From positions 1 to 52,379 of the forward strand of contig JANYLM010000048.1 of assembly GCA_025357835.1 (NCBI GenBank): a DNA stretch of 52,379 nt. The letters are read 5' to 3'. Source of the DNA: Gammaproteobacteria bacterium. Lineage in GTDB: Bacteria; Pseudomonadota; Gammaproteobacteria; Steroidobacterales; Steroidobacteraceae. A model generated the notes under the pieces. That model was not told where the DNA came from, did no database searches, and worked only from the letters and a program-made list of their open reading frames with translations. Both the position numbers and the translations under genes were made by a program. This document shows positions 18,496 to 27,512 of the stretch, one piece after another. How positions within the stretch are numbered: position 1 is the stretch's first letter; each line of letters begins with the position of its first letter.

Positions 18496-19932
18496 ATGAA
18501 GCGACTGCTGACCCTAATTGTATTGTGCGCCTGCGGAAGTTCGGCGTCGGCCGCGGACCTTCTCGCGGTGTACCAACGCGCCCTGCAGAACGATCCCCAG
18601 CTGCGCGAAGCCGAAGCGATTCGCCTGGCGGCCCTGGAGTCTAAGCCGCAAGCGCTCGCCGCCCTGCTGCCGCAGCTATCCGCAAGTGGTAGCGTAACTC
18701 GACAGCGAAATACCGGATCGACCAATATCACTCAGCCCGTCATCACCGGGCCCGGCGGTAAGACTACTCTTGAAAGTTTCCCCTTCGACGGGCGCAGCGC
18801 TACGACCACCCACCGCTACGGTGTCGACCTGAAGCAAAACCTGTTTCGCTGGGAAAACTGGGTGGCGCTGCAGCGCGCGGACTCCCAGGTGGCGCAGGCC
18901 GAAGCGGACTACCAGGCCGCGCAACAGGATTTGATGGCGCGAGTGGCGCAGCATTACTTCGACGTTCTCGCGGCCCAGGATGATCTCGAGGCACAGCAGG
19001 TGGCGCTTACCTCCATCAAGCGCCAGCTCGAACAGGCGGAGTCACGCTTTCAAATCGGATTGATCGCCGTCACCGATGTGGAAGAGGCGCGCGCCGCCCA
19101 CGACAGCGGCGCCGCGGCGGTGATTGCGGCTAAGCGCACCCTGGCCTCCGCTCAGGAACTGTTGCGTGAAATCACCGGCGACCCCTTCGATTGGCTGGCG
19201 CGCCCCATCGAGCCCTTCGAGCTGGCCGCTCCGGATCCCATCAGCGAGGAGCGTTGGGTCGAAATGGCCTTGCAACAGAATCTTTCGCTGGTGTCCAGCC
19301 GCTTGGCCGCCGACATGGCTCGCGAAAACGTCAGCTCATCGCGCGGCGGCCACTTCCCCTCTCTTGACCTCGTGGGCAGCCGCTACAAGGCGACCAGCGA
19401 TGGTGTGGACACCTTCACCGACGGCACCCCGGCGGGCGGCACCGCCCTGGACCAAAACCAGCGCAGCATAGGCCTGCAGTTGACCTTCCCCATCTACGCC
19501 GGCGGCGCCGTGTCCTCGCAGGTGCGCCAGGCCGTCTACCAGCATCGCGCCGCCAAGGAAAGAGTCGAACGCGTGGCCCGTCAAACCGAGCACGACGCCC
19601 GCGATTCCTATCTCGGCGTGCTATCGGAGATATCGCGGGTCAAGGCGCTGCGCCGCGCAGTCGAGTCGAACGCCATCTCATTGCGCGCCACAGAGTCCGG
19701 TTACGAAGCGGGAACCCGCACCGCCGTCGACGTTCTGCAATCGCGCCAACTCTGGGTTCAGGCGCAAACCGGTTATGCCCGCAGCCGCTACGACTACATG
19801 TTGAATGTGCTGAAGCTGCAGCAGGCGGCCGGCACTCTGTCCCAACAGAGCCTGGAAAAGATCAACAGCTTGCTGAAGGACGCACCGCCGCAGGCGACCC
19901 CGGCGACTGACTCGGCAGCAAAGGTTCAATGA
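18496..19932 (+). CDS. tolC: TolC family outer membrane efflux channel
   Basis: A 478-residue outer-membrane protein that provides the exit duct for tripartite efflux pumps and type I secretion. It has a signal peptide (1 to about 19, cleavage after ASA) and the two repeated coiled-coil/beta-barrel halves of the family: LLAVYQRALQNDPQL near the N-terminus, NLFRWENW and the alternating Gln/Ala-rich helices, then LQLTFPIYAGG and AGTRTAVDVLQSRQ in the second half. No pump genes are adjacent. The last 71 nt overlap the 3' end of waaA on the other strand, and the C-terminal 25 residues are disordered. Confidence 0.94.
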   Translation: MKRLLTLIVLCACGSSASAADLLAVYQRALQNDPQLREAEAIRLAALESKPQALAALLPQLSASGSVTRQRNTGSTNITQPVITGPGGKTTLESFPFDGRSATTTHRYGVDLKQNLFRWENWVALQRADSQVAQAEADYQAAQQDLMARVAQHYFDVLAAQDDLEAQQVALTSIKRQLEQAESRFQIGLIAVTDVEEARAAHDSGAAAVIAAKRTLASAQELLREITGDPFDWLARPIEPFELAAPDPISEERWVEMALQQNLSLVSSRLAADMARENVSSSRGGHFPSLDLVGSRYKATSDGVDTFTDGTPAGGTALDQNQRSIGLQLTFPIYAGGAVSSQVRQAVYQHRAAKERVERVARQTEHDARDSYLGVLSEISRVKALRRAVESNAISLRATESGYEAGTRTAVDVLQSRQLWVQAQTGYARSRYDYMLNVLKLQQAAGTLSQQSLEKINSLLKDAPPQATPATDSAAKVQ

Positions 19933-21175
19933 GCTCGAGCAGGCGCGCCACACTGCCGCGATTCGACTCGATGATAAGCCGCCCAATATCTCCGATTCGC
20001 CGCCGCTGCGCCGGATCGGCCAACAATCGCGCCAACGCGGCCGCCAACTCCCGCGCATTCGCCACCTCCAAGGCAGCGCCCTGACGGAGCAGTAACCGCG
20101 CGATGTCCTTGCCGTTAGAATAATAAGGCCCCGTCAGCACCGGAATCCCAAGTGCCGCGGCCTCCAGCAAATTATGCCCGCCGATCGGCACCAGACTGCC
20201 GCCGACGAAGGCCACATCGGCCGCCGCATACAGCGCCGCGAGTTCACCCACCGTGTCCACCAACACAACTTGCGTGAGGGCGCCCGGAACTACGCCGCTG
20301 CTCCGCCGCGTGAAGCGCAGCTTGCGGCGCTCCAATAAATCGGCGACGCTCTCAAATCGACCCGGGTGCCGCGGCACCAGCAACAATAAGGCATTCGGCT
20401 GCGTCGCAAGCAGAGCCTGGTGCGCCGCCAGCACCTGCTCCTCCTCGCCCTCGTGAGTGCTGCCGGCAATCCACGTCGGCCTTTCACCGCCCAATACCGC
20501 GCGCAGCACCCGACCCTGATCGATCAAGCCGGCACCCAGCTCCATGTCGAACTTGATATTGCCGATTACGCTAGTCCTGGCGCTCTGCGCTCCGATGGCA
20601 ACGAAGCGCTGAGCATCCAGGGCGCTTTGAGCTGCTATCAACGAACTGGCGGAGAAAATTTCGCGAAACAGGCTGCCTAGGCGTCGATAGCCCGCCACCG
20701 ACTTCTCCGAGAGCCGCGCACTGGCCAGCACCAGTGGCACGCCGCGGCGCTCGCACTCCGCGAACAAATTGGGCCAGAGTTCGGTTTCCATGATGATGGC
20801 GAGCCGCGGCCGAACTCGGTCCAAGAAGCGCGCCACTGCGCCCGGTGTGTCGTAGGGCAGGAAGCGCACGTCCGCCGTGTCGCCGAACAGCGCTCGTGCG
20901 CGCGCCCGGCCCGTCGGTGTCGCCGTGGTCAGCACCAGGGGATTCTGCGGATACCGCGTACGCAGAGCCCGCACCAACGGCGCAGCCGCCGTCATTTCTC
21001 CCAAGCTCACCGCGTGCAACCAGATAGCCGGCCCGGAAATCACAGCGTCGCCCCAACCGAAGCGCTCGCTCAAACCCTGCCGATAGCCGCGATCGCGCAG
21101 GCTGCGCCACAGGATTGTGGCAAAGGCGAAGGGCACGGCACAATAAATCAGCAAGGAGTACAGACGACGCATCAT
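19862..21175 (-). CDS. waaA: 3-deoxy-D-manno-octulosonic acid (Kdo) transferase
   Basis: GT30 enzyme that transfers Kdo from CMP-Kdo to lipid IVA at the inner membrane. It has an N-terminal membrane anchor (about 4-24) and the catalytic-base region AVSLGEM with E60. METELWPN, PVLTGPYYSNG and the FVGGSLVPIGGHN donor motif are also clear. Length (437) slightly exceeds the usual 420-425 because of a disordered Pro/Ser-rich tail lying in the overlap with tolC. It starts immediately after the kdkA stop (no gap). Presence of a Kdo kinase suggests it adds a single Kdo, as in Haemophilus. Confidence 0.95.
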   Translation of the reverse strand: MMRRLYSLLIYCAVPFAFATILWRSLRDRGYRQGLSERFGWGDAVISGPAIWLHAVSLGEMTAAAPLVRALRTRYPQNPLVLTTATPTGRARARALFGDTADVRFLPYDTPGAVARFLDRVRPRLAIIMETELWPNLFAECERRGVPLVLASARLSEKSVAGYRRLGSLFREIFSASSLIAAQSALDAQRFVAIGAQSARTSVIGNIKFDMELGAGLIDQGRVLRAVLGGERPTWIAGSTHEGEEEQVLAAHQALLATQPNALLLLVPRHPGRFESVADLLERRKLRFTRRSSGVVPGALTQVVLVDTVGELAALYAAADVAFVGGSLVPIGGHNLLEAAALGIPVLTGPYYSNGKDIARLLLRQGAALEVANARELAAALARLLADPAQRRRIGDIGRLIIESNRGSVARLLELIEPLLPSQSPGSPAAVRPSASC

Positions 21176-21877
21176 TTAGCTCTCGCCGGGAGCAGCCAGG
21201 TAGCCCGCCATGAACCACAGCCAAGTTCGCTGCGAATATCGGTCGGGCGGCAAGCCGTGCGTTGTTTTCGCCAAGGAGCGCCGTAGGCGCCGCAAGTTCC
21301 GCGAACTCCAAGCGCCCCGACCGCGTAGCCGGCTGCGATCGAAGTCGATCACACTGACCACGCCCTGGGAGTCCAGCAATATATTGTGCGCATTGAGGTC
21401 CGCGTGCTCGACTCCCGCGCCATGCAGGCGCGCCACGCATGCACCGACGGCGCACCACAGCGATTCAGCAAGCACGCCCCGCGCCAGCACCGCACTCAAG
21501 GGCTCGGCACCCACTATCCGCTGAGTGATCAGATCGCAGCGATAGCACAAGCCCGCTCGGCTGTAGCGCGCGGCGATGGGTTTCGGCACGGGCAGGCCGC
21601 GCTGGGTCAGCACCTCGAGCAGCCGCCACTCGGCAAAAGCGCGCACCCTGTCCTCACCCGCCCACACATAGCCATCCTCGGACAGTCGTGCGATGAAACC
21701 ACCGCGGCGATAGTGCCGCAGCGCCCATTGACGCTCGCCCGACGCGATGAACCACGCTGCGCCGCGACCGCCGCTCACCGCCTGCAATTCGTGGCGGCTG
21801 CGCCAAAATTCCGGATCGAACAGCGATTCCAGGGAGTCCTGCGGCAGATTGCCAAGGCTGGCTGGATCAGACAGCAT
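21176..21877 (-). CDS. kdkA: 3-deoxy-D-manno-octulosonic acid kinase
   Basis: LPS inner-core kinase that phosphorylates Kdo at position 4, from the WaaP/Rio-like small kinase fold. HADLNAHNILL holds the catalytic Asp (D160) and the metal-binding Asn (N165), and VIDFDRS holds the DFG-equivalent Asp (D178). The region GGRGAAWFI is the nucleotide loop. The product is 233 residues from ATG 21877. A GTG at 21916 in the same frame would add 13 residues but leave only 7 bp before the divergent heptosyltransferase, so the ATG is preferred. It is directly followed by waaA. Confidence 0.88.
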   Translation of the reverse strand: MLSDPASLGNLPQDSLESLFDPEFWRSRHELQAVSGGRGAAWFIASGERQWALRHYRRGGFIARLSEDGYVWAGEDRVRAFAEWRLLEVLTQRGLPVPKPIAARYSRAGLCYRCDLITQRIVGAEPLSAVLARGVLAESLWCAVGACVARLHGAGVEHADLNAHNILLDSQGVVSVIDFDRSRLRGRGAWSSRNLRRLRRSLAKTTHGLPPDRYSQRTWLWFMAGYLAAPGES

Positions 21878-21923
21878 GGCGCCCGTGGCAGTGGCAATGC
21901 GTCGGCCCTTTATCACTTATACG

Positions 21924-22988
21924 ATGACCTTAAATTTCAACCCACCGCTGCAGCGAGTCTGTCTACTGCGCCTTTCCGCCATCGGCGACACCTGCCATGC
22001 GCTTGCCGCGCTCCGAGCCTTCCAAGCGGCGTGGCCGCAAACCCGGTTTACTTGGATCATCGGCAAGCTCGAAGCCAAGCTAATGTCGGCCCTTCTCCCT
22101 GAAATCGAGTTTATCACCTTCGATAAAGGCGCAACGCTCAGGGAACTGTGGCGGCTGCGCGCCACTTTGCGCGGGCGGCGCTTCGACTTGCTGCTCGACA
22201 TGCAGCTGTCGTTTCGCGCCAGCCTGGTGAGTAGCGTCATCGACGCTCCGATCAAACTCGGCTTCGATCGCGCGCGCGCGCGCGAGCTGCAGTGGTGGTT
22301 CACCAATGCGCGCATCGCGCCGGCCGCTGCGGAACATGTCCTGGATTCGTTCATGGGATTCGTGCACGCCTGCGGCATAGAACCCGCAAGCCCGCGCTGG
22401 GACCTCTCCCTGCCTGCGGACGCGCTCGAATATGCCTGCGGCATCATCACCGACGACCGGCCCACCTTGGCTATTAGCCCCTGCTCCAGCCATACGGCGC
22501 GCAACTGGTCAGCGGCGCGATATGCCGCCGTCGCCGATTACGCCGCCGCAACGCACGCCATGCGGGTGGTGCTGGTCGGAGGCCGCAGCTCCGTCGAAAC
22601 CCAGATGGGGGCGGCCATCGCCGCCGCCGCGCGCACCGCCGTTCGCAACCAAATCGGCAAGGACACTCTGCCGCAGCTGCTGGGGCTACTGTCCAGGAGC
22701 ACCGTGCTGATATCGCCGGACTCCGGCCCCGCCCACATGGCCACAATGGTGGCGCTGCCCGTGATCGGCCTCTACGCCGCCACCAATCCGGCCCGCGCCG
22801 GCCCCTACTACAGCCGGCAATGGTGCGTCGACAAGTACGACGCGGCGGCGCAAAAGTATCTTGGCAAGCCGGCCGCACAAATTCCCTGGACAACCAAAAT
22901 CGAGCGCGGCGGCGTCATGGATCTCATCGCGGTCGGCGATGTGACGGCCAAACTCGACGCGCTGATGGCCGATCGTGTTTTTCGTTAA
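21924..22988 (+). CDS. glycosyltransferase family 9 (LPS heptosyltransferase, WaaC/OpsX-like)
   Basis: A 354-residue GT9 protein, expected to add heptose from ADP-heptose to the Kdo region of LPS. Family features are RVCLLRLSAIGDTCHALAAL at the N-terminus and SPDSGPAHMA (264-273) in the nucleotide-sugar site. The frame is open upstream to 21747, but ATG 21924 is the only start consistent with the family and with divergent kdkA. Proximity to kdkA suggests it may act on phosphorylated Kdo, as OpsX does in Haemophilus. WaaC, WaaF and OpsX cannot be separated by eye. Confidence 0.85.
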   Translation: MTLNFNPPLQRVCLLRLSAIGDTCHALAALRAFQAAWPQTRFTWIIGKLEAKLMSALLPEIEFITFDKGATLRELWRLRATLRGRRFDLLLDMQLSFRASLVSSVIDAPIKLGFDRARARELQWWFTNARIAPAAAEHVLDSFMGFVHACGIEPASPRWDLSLPADALEYACGIITDDRPTLAISPCSSHTARNWSAARYAAVADYAAATHAMRVVLVGGRSSVETQMGAAIAAAARTAVRNQIGKDTLPQLLGLLSRSTVLISPDSGPAHMATMVALPVIGLYAATNPARAGPYYSRQWCVDKYDAAAQKYLGKPAAQIPWTTKIERGGVMDLIAVGDVTAKLDALMADRVFR

Positions 22989-22997
22989 TATAAGTTC

Positions 22998-23411
22998 ATG
23001 AACGAAATCAAGGTCCCCATCTCGCCCGGCGAATTGCTCGACAAGATCACCATACTGCGCATCAAGGCGCAGCGCATGAGCGACCCTGCCAAGCTGTCCA
23101 ACGTGCGTCTCGAACTGCGTGCGCTGGAGGAGACCTGGAGCGCCTGCGCCTATGCGAAAATCAACATCGAGGCCGACGTGAGTGCTTTGGCTACCGTCAA
23201 TGAGCGCCTATGGGTGATCGAAGACGACATCCGCGACCAGGAACGCGCGCAGGCCTTCGATGCGGAATTCATCCGTTTGGCCCGAGCCGTGTACTTCGAG
23301 AACGACGAGCGCGCAGCCATCAAGCGGCGCATCAATACCACTCTCGGCGCGAGCATCGTCGAAGAGAAATCCTACCGCGACTATCGGTCGGGGTCGCCGC
23401 GACCCCGTTAA
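22998..23411 (+). CDS. DUF6165 family protein
   Basis: A 137-residue, mostly helical, cytoplasmic protein starting MNEIKVPISPGELLDKITILRIK. SPGELLDKITIL, the LWVIEDDIR segment and AAIKRRIN near the C-terminus are the pattern I associate with DUF6165, whose members often lie beside LPS or polysaccharide glycosyltransferases. It follows the GT9 gene by 9 bp in the same direction, which fits that context. No enzyme motif is seen, and the function is unknown. Confidence 0.75.
   Translation: MNEIKVPISPGELLDKITILRIKAQRMSDPAKLSNVRLELRALEETWSACAYAKINIEADVSALATVNERLWVIEDDIRDQERAQAFDAEFIRLARAVYFENDERAAIKRRINTTLGASIVEEKSYRDYRSGSPRPR
23389..23407 (+). terminator. GC-rich hairpin at the end of the DUF6165 gene
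   Basis: A perfect inverted repeat (CGGGGTCG, loop CCG, CGACCCCG) overlaps the last codons of the DUF6165 gene. It is followed by TTAATTA rather than a T run. It may slow or end transcription of the GT9-DUF6165 unit but is not a textbook terminator. Confidence 0.35.
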
Positions 23412-23502
23412 TTACTTGGCGCAAATCGCCTCGGCGCTGCGGTCTAGCCGCGTTCGTGGCGTTCAATTCGGCCAGACGGCCGAATCAGTCGGCGCGCAGC
23501 GC

Positions 23503-23736
23503 CTATTTAAGAGTGTACTCAGCCCCGCAGTAAGGGCACTTCGCCCAGCCGGTGGCTTCGATGGCCAAATACACCTTGGGATGGGAGTTCCACAGCAACA
23601 TCCCCGGCATCGGGCACGACAGCGGCAAATCCGCCGCGGTCACGGTGTACTGGTGCAGCGCATTTGCCTGAATCAATCGCTGCTTCGAATCGTCTTGTAC
23701 CATCGCCGGCATTGTCATGTCTCCGCTTGCCCTCAT
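23503..23736 (-). CDS. zinc-finger domain protein (zf-CHCC, NDUFS6-like)
   Basis: A 77-residue protein with the zinc ligands in the order C41, H52, C67, C70 (LSCPMPG, NSHPKVYL, KCPYCGAEY), the zf-CHCC arrangement related to the NDUFS6 subunit of complex I. The ATG at 23736 overlaps the glnE stop as ATGA, so it is probably translated by coupling. A start at the inner Met (23718 or 23712) is possible. In other proteobacteria it often sits near ilvE, glnE and waa genes. Its cellular role is not established. Confidence 0.87.
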   Translation of the reverse strand: MRASGDMTMPAMVQDDSKQRLIQANALHQYTVTAADLPLSCPMPGMLLWNSHPKVYLAIEATGWAKCPYCGAEYTLK

Positions 23737-26630
23737 TCTCTTTCAAAGGTTTCACGCCAGATCTCAGCCACACGCGCACGGCGCTCCGCATAAGGCACGG
23801 CATCTACCACCCGGTCCCCCTGGCCTTCGAGCGACAGGTGATGCAGCACCGTGCGATAGCCGATGTAGGCCTCCTTCAGCCATTGCGCCGTCGCCCCCTC
23901 GAGCGCGGCCACCGCGGCCAACCCCTCGAGCTGTCGAATATTGTCCGAAAAGGTCAAAAGGTCGGGATGCACATTCGCCGCGGCCAGCACCCAGTATTGC
24001 ACCAGAAACTCGATATCGGCGATACCTCCCGCATCCTGCTTGATGTCGAATTGTCCGGCTCCGGCCTTGGATAGTTCGCGCCGCATCCGCGCGCGCATCT
24101 GTGCCACATCAGCCCGCAAGGTGGTGCGATGTACGGCGTTGCCGAGTATGCGGCGCCGGGCCGCCTCGAAGTCTTCGCGTAGTTTGGCATCGCCCGCCAC
24201 GGACCGTGCGCGCAGCAGCGCCTGGTGCTCCCAGGTCCAGGCTTCTTGGCACTGGTAGCGCTCGAAGGCGTCGATACCGGTCATGAGAAATCCGCCCTTG
24301 CCGTTCGGCCGCAGGCGCATGTCCACCTCGTAGAGGCGGCCGGCCGCCGAGTGCATGGTGAGCAAGTGCACGATGCGCTGTCCCAGCCGCAGGAAGAAAA
24401 TGCCGTTGTCGAGTGGCCGATCGCCATGAGTCTGCTGAATTTCCCCGCTCGAATCGTGCAGAAAAACCAGATCGAGATCGGAGGCATATCCCAATTCCAA
24501 GCCTCCCAGCTTGCCGTAGCCTGCGACGGCGACGCGTACCTGCCGCAGGTTCTCCGACTGCGAGCCGCAATAGGGTATGCCGTAGATTTCCGTCATCTGC
24601 TGCCACGCCAGATCCATGCAGCATTGCACGATGAGTTCGGCGATATCGGTCAGCCGATCGCTCACCTTCATCAGCGGCAGTCGCCCGGTCAAGTCGGCCA
24701 GCGCCACCTTGAACACTGCCACCTTCTGGAATTGCCGCAGCGCCTCCACCTGCCGCTCCGGATCGTCGGCGGGCAGCCGCTCGGTGCGTGCCGCGAGCTC
24801 CAGGATGAAGCTCTGGCGCGACGGCGGTTCATCGAATGCCTTGGCGTCGATCAACTCGTCCAGCAACAGCGGAAAATCGGCGACCTGCCCGGACAGAAAG
24901 CCGCTGATCGCGCACACCTCGATCAAGCGGTTGCGCGCCGCGCCCTGCTCCTTGAGTAGGGCGAAATATGATGAGCGCGTGCCTATGGCCTCCAGCACGC
25001 GCAGCACCCGGTGCACCACGTCCGCAGGGCTCGGGTGGCGCGCCGCCGCTTTCAACAAGCGGTCGAGAATGAAGTGCAATCGCCGCCGCCCCGACTCATC
25101 CAGCCGTCGATACGCCGCAGAACGCCGGTAGATAGCCAATGTCGCCGCGGCCGCTGCGATCTCGCCCTGCGGGAAGCCGCCGCGCTCGAGTTCTTCGTCG
25201 ATATTGGCGTCTTCGGAAGCCAGCCAGTCCGCGCCTGCCTCGTCCTTGCGTTGCTGTGCGTCCGCATCGCGTTGCGCGTTCGGGCCGCCGGACAGCAAGG
25301 CATCGAATTGACGCGCTACTGTGTCTCGCGCCCAATCGATGCGCGCGCCGGCGGCGGGCCAATCCGGCAAACCCATGATCAGGCTCAAGCGGCTGCCGTC
25401 TACGCCCGAGGCGGGAAGCGAGTGAGTCTGTTCGTCGCGAATCAGCTGCAAGCCGTTCTCGGCCTTGCGCAGCACGAAGTACGCCTCCATCAATTCCGCT
25501 ATGTCGGGAACCGACATGAGCTTCGATCCGGCCAACAGCGGCAGCACCTCGAGCAACGAGGCATTCTGCAGACGCCGATCGCTGCCGCCGCGCACCAATT
25601 GCATGGATTGCACGATGAACTCGATCTCGCGAATACCGCCCCGGCCGAGCTTCAAATGCTGATCGAGCTCGCGCCGCGATACCTCACGGGCGATCAGCGC
25701 CTTCATATCGCGCAGCGAGTCGATCACGCCGAAGTCTAGATACCGGCGGTACACGAACGGCCGCACGAATTCCTGGTACGCCGCCGAGTAGGCGGCGGCA
25801 CCCACGACGGGCCGCGCCTTGATCCAGGCATAGCGTTCCCAATCGCGGCCGTGTTGCTGCAAGTAATCCTCGAGCGAGGCAAGACTTACGACCAACGGAC
25901 CGCTGTCGCCGAATGGCCGCAGGCGCATGTCCACACGAAACACGAAACCGTCCTCTGTTCTCGCATCGAGCAGTCGAATGATCTCGCGGCCGAGGCGATT
26001 GAAATATTCCTCGTTCTCGAGCTCGCGCGGTCCGTCGGTCTGTCCCTTCGCGGCGAACAAGAACACCAAATCGATGTCCGAGGAGAAATTCAATTCACGG
26101 CCGCCGAGCTTGCCCATGCCGAGCACGATGAGCGGCACCTCCTGAAGCTGAGCGTCGCGCGGCAGGCCGAATACCGCCCGCAGATGCGATTGCGCGGCAG
26201 TGACGGCGGCACGAATGGCGGCGTCCGCAAAATCCGACAAGTCGTGCAAAGTTTCAGCCACGGCGGCTCGCCCGGCGATGTCGCGCCACCCGATGCGCAG
26301 CATTTCCCGGCGCCGCCACTCGCGCAAGATGCGCTGCGCCTCCGCGGCCGTCGGCGCCGCCGCAGCGCGCGATTCATAGTCGGCGCTCGCAATGCGCGCT
26401 GCCGACGTTTCCTCGTGACCGCTGAACCACTCGAGAGCCGGCGGATCCTGAATCAATACCGAGCCGATAAACTCACTGCCGGCGACGACCCGCGGCATTT
26501 CCAGGCGCAAACGCTCGGGCAGATCCGCGTAGGCATCGCGAAATGACTCCTGAGTGCCGACCCGCTCCCACCAACGGGCCAAGGGCTCGCGCAAATTTTC
26601 CGGGACGGACTCAAAACGCAATTTTTCCAC
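23733..26630 (-). CDS. glnE: bifunctional glutamine synthetase adenylyltransferase/deadenylase
   Basis: Controls glutamine synthetase by adding AMP to, or removing it from, a tyrosine, in response to PII and glutamine. The 965-residue protein has two nucleotidyltransferase domains. The N-terminal deadenylase shows GMGKLGGRELNFSSDID (171-187, D185 and D187); the C-terminal adenylylase shows GYGKLGGLELGYASDLD near 715. Both metal-binding Asp pairs are intact. Length matches E. coli GlnE (946). The GTG at 26630 starts MEKLRFESVPENL. The zinc-finger gene is coupled to its stop. Confidence 0.96.
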   Translation of the reverse strand: MEKLRFESVPENLREPLARWWERVGTQESFRDAYADLPERLRLEMPRVVAGSEFIGSVLIQDPPALEWFSGHEETSAARIASADYESRAAAAPTAAEAQRILREWRRREMLRIGWRDIAGRAAVAETLHDLSDFADAAIRAAVTAAQSHLRAVFGLPRDAQLQEVPLIVLGMGKLGGRELNFSSDIDLVFLFAAKGQTDGPRELENEEYFNRLGREIIRLLDARTEDGFVFRVDMRLRPFGDSGPLVVSLASLEDYLQQHGRDWERYAWIKARPVVGAAAYSAAYQEFVRPFVYRRYLDFGVIDSLRDMKALIAREVSRRELDQHLKLGRGGIREIEFIVQSMQLVRGGSDRRLQNASLLEVLPLLAGSKLMSVPDIAELMEAYFVLRKAENGLQLIRDEQTHSLPASGVDGSRLSLIMGLPDWPAAGARIDWARDTVARQFDALLSGGPNAQRDADAQQRKDEAGADWLASEDANIDEELERGGFPQGEIAAAAATLAIYRRSAAYRRLDESGRRRLHFILDRLLKAAARHPSPADVVHRVLRVLEAIGTRSSYFALLKEQGAARNRLIEVCAISGFLSGQVADFPLLLDELIDAKAFDEPPSRQSFILELAARTERLPADDPERQVEALRQFQKVAVFKVALADLTGRLPLMKVSDRLTDIAELIVQCCMDLAWQQMTEIYGIPYCGSQSENLRQVRVAVAGYGKLGGLELGYASDLDLVFLHDSSGEIQQTHGDRPLDNGIFFLRLGQRIVHLLTMHSAAGRLYEVDMRLRPNGKGGFLMTGIDAFERYQCQEAWTWEHQALLRARSVAGDAKLREDFEAARRRILGNAVHRTTLRADVAQMRARMRRELSKAGAGQFDIKQDAGGIADIEFLVQYWVLAAANVHPDLLTFSDNIRQLEGLAAVAALEGATAQWLKEAYIGYRTVLHHLSLEGQGDRVVDAVPYAERRARVAEIWRETFERE

Positions 26631-26747
26631 CTATAAGCCGGTGTTTATGGGGACGATCTTACCGAACCCGTGTGAGGACGTCCGATCACAGTTCGGCATG
26701 CGCGGCGTGCCCGCGAGCGTCATCAACCGATAAAGCGGTCCGCAAAT

Positions 26748-27512
26748 TCAGCGAATCGCCACCACGAATAATCTCGGAAACGGTAGCAGTACCGAACCAT
26801 CCGACATCGCCGGATAGGCGAGCGCCACAGCGGCCGTGTAGCGCTCGAGATACGCTGCACTCATAGCAGCGTCCAGAGGCTCCAGGAAAGGCCTGAGACC
26901 GCTCCCCTTGAACCATTCCACGATCCCAACGGCACCGTCCGGGATCGGGTGATAGTAGGTGGTGCGCCAGACATCCACCCTGGCACAATGCGAGCGCAGC
27001 AGTTCGTAGTACCAACTCGCAGCTTCGAGCGGGGTGCGGGCGGCCGACGACAGCGCTTGCCTCCATGGTGCATCGGCGGCGATCTCACGCATCAGCCTGT
27101 GCGCAGAATCCTCGAGATTGTCGGGCATTTGAACGGCGAGGCTGCCGCCGGGGGCGAGCTTGGCGACCAGCGCCGGCAGCAGCGCGGCGTGATCGGGGAC
27201 CCAGTGCAAAACGGCATTCGCCAGAATCACATCGAACGGACCGGTATCCTGCCATTCTTCGATGCCAACCAGCTCAAATTGCGCCTGCGGCAAGCGCCGG
27301 CGGGCTGCCGCAATCATGTCGGGTGAACTATCGATGCCGCGAACCGCGGCTCGGGGAAAGCTCGCGGCCAAGACTTCCGTCGAATTACCCGGCCCGCAGC
27401 CCAGGTCGACCACGAACCGCGCCTCGATAGCGGGTAAAGCCCCCAGCAAATCCCGCACCGGGCGCGTCCGCTCATCTTCGAAGGCGACGTACTGCCTGGC
27501 GGACCAGCTCAT
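26748..27512 (-). CDS. tam: trans-aconitate 2-methyltransferase-like SAM methyltransferase
   Basis: A 254-residue class I methyltransferase resembling Tam, which methyl-esterifies trans-aconitate. Motif I is VVDLGCGPGNST (34-45), followed by GIDSSPDMI and ANAVLHWVPDH, the latter pattern being typical of Tam. WYYELLRSHC and WRTTYYHP also match that family. The ATG overlaps the stop of the upstream nucleotidyltransferase gene (ATGA), making it the third cistron of the XRE-NTase unit. This is unusual, since Tam is normally a stand-alone metabolic gene. It may be a passenger, or a functional part of the module acting on another substrate. Confidence 0.82.
   Translation of the reverse strand: MSWSARQYVAFEDERTRPVRDLLGALPAIEARFVVDLGCGPGNSTEVLAASFPRAAVRGIDSSPDMIAAARRRLPQAQFELVGIEEWQDTGPFDVILANAVLHWVPDHAALLPALVAKLAPGGSLAVQMPDNLEDSAHRLMREIAADAPWRQALSSAARTPLEAASWYYELLRSHCARVDVWRTTYYHPIPDGAVGIVEWFKGSGLRPFLEPLDAAMSAAYLERYTAAVALAYPAMSDGSVLLPFPRLFVVAIR

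Noticed and set aside
26631..26747. Possible small gene or element between glnE and tam
   Set aside because: 117 bp with no open frame starting behind a ribosome-binding site and no clear hairpin or repeat.
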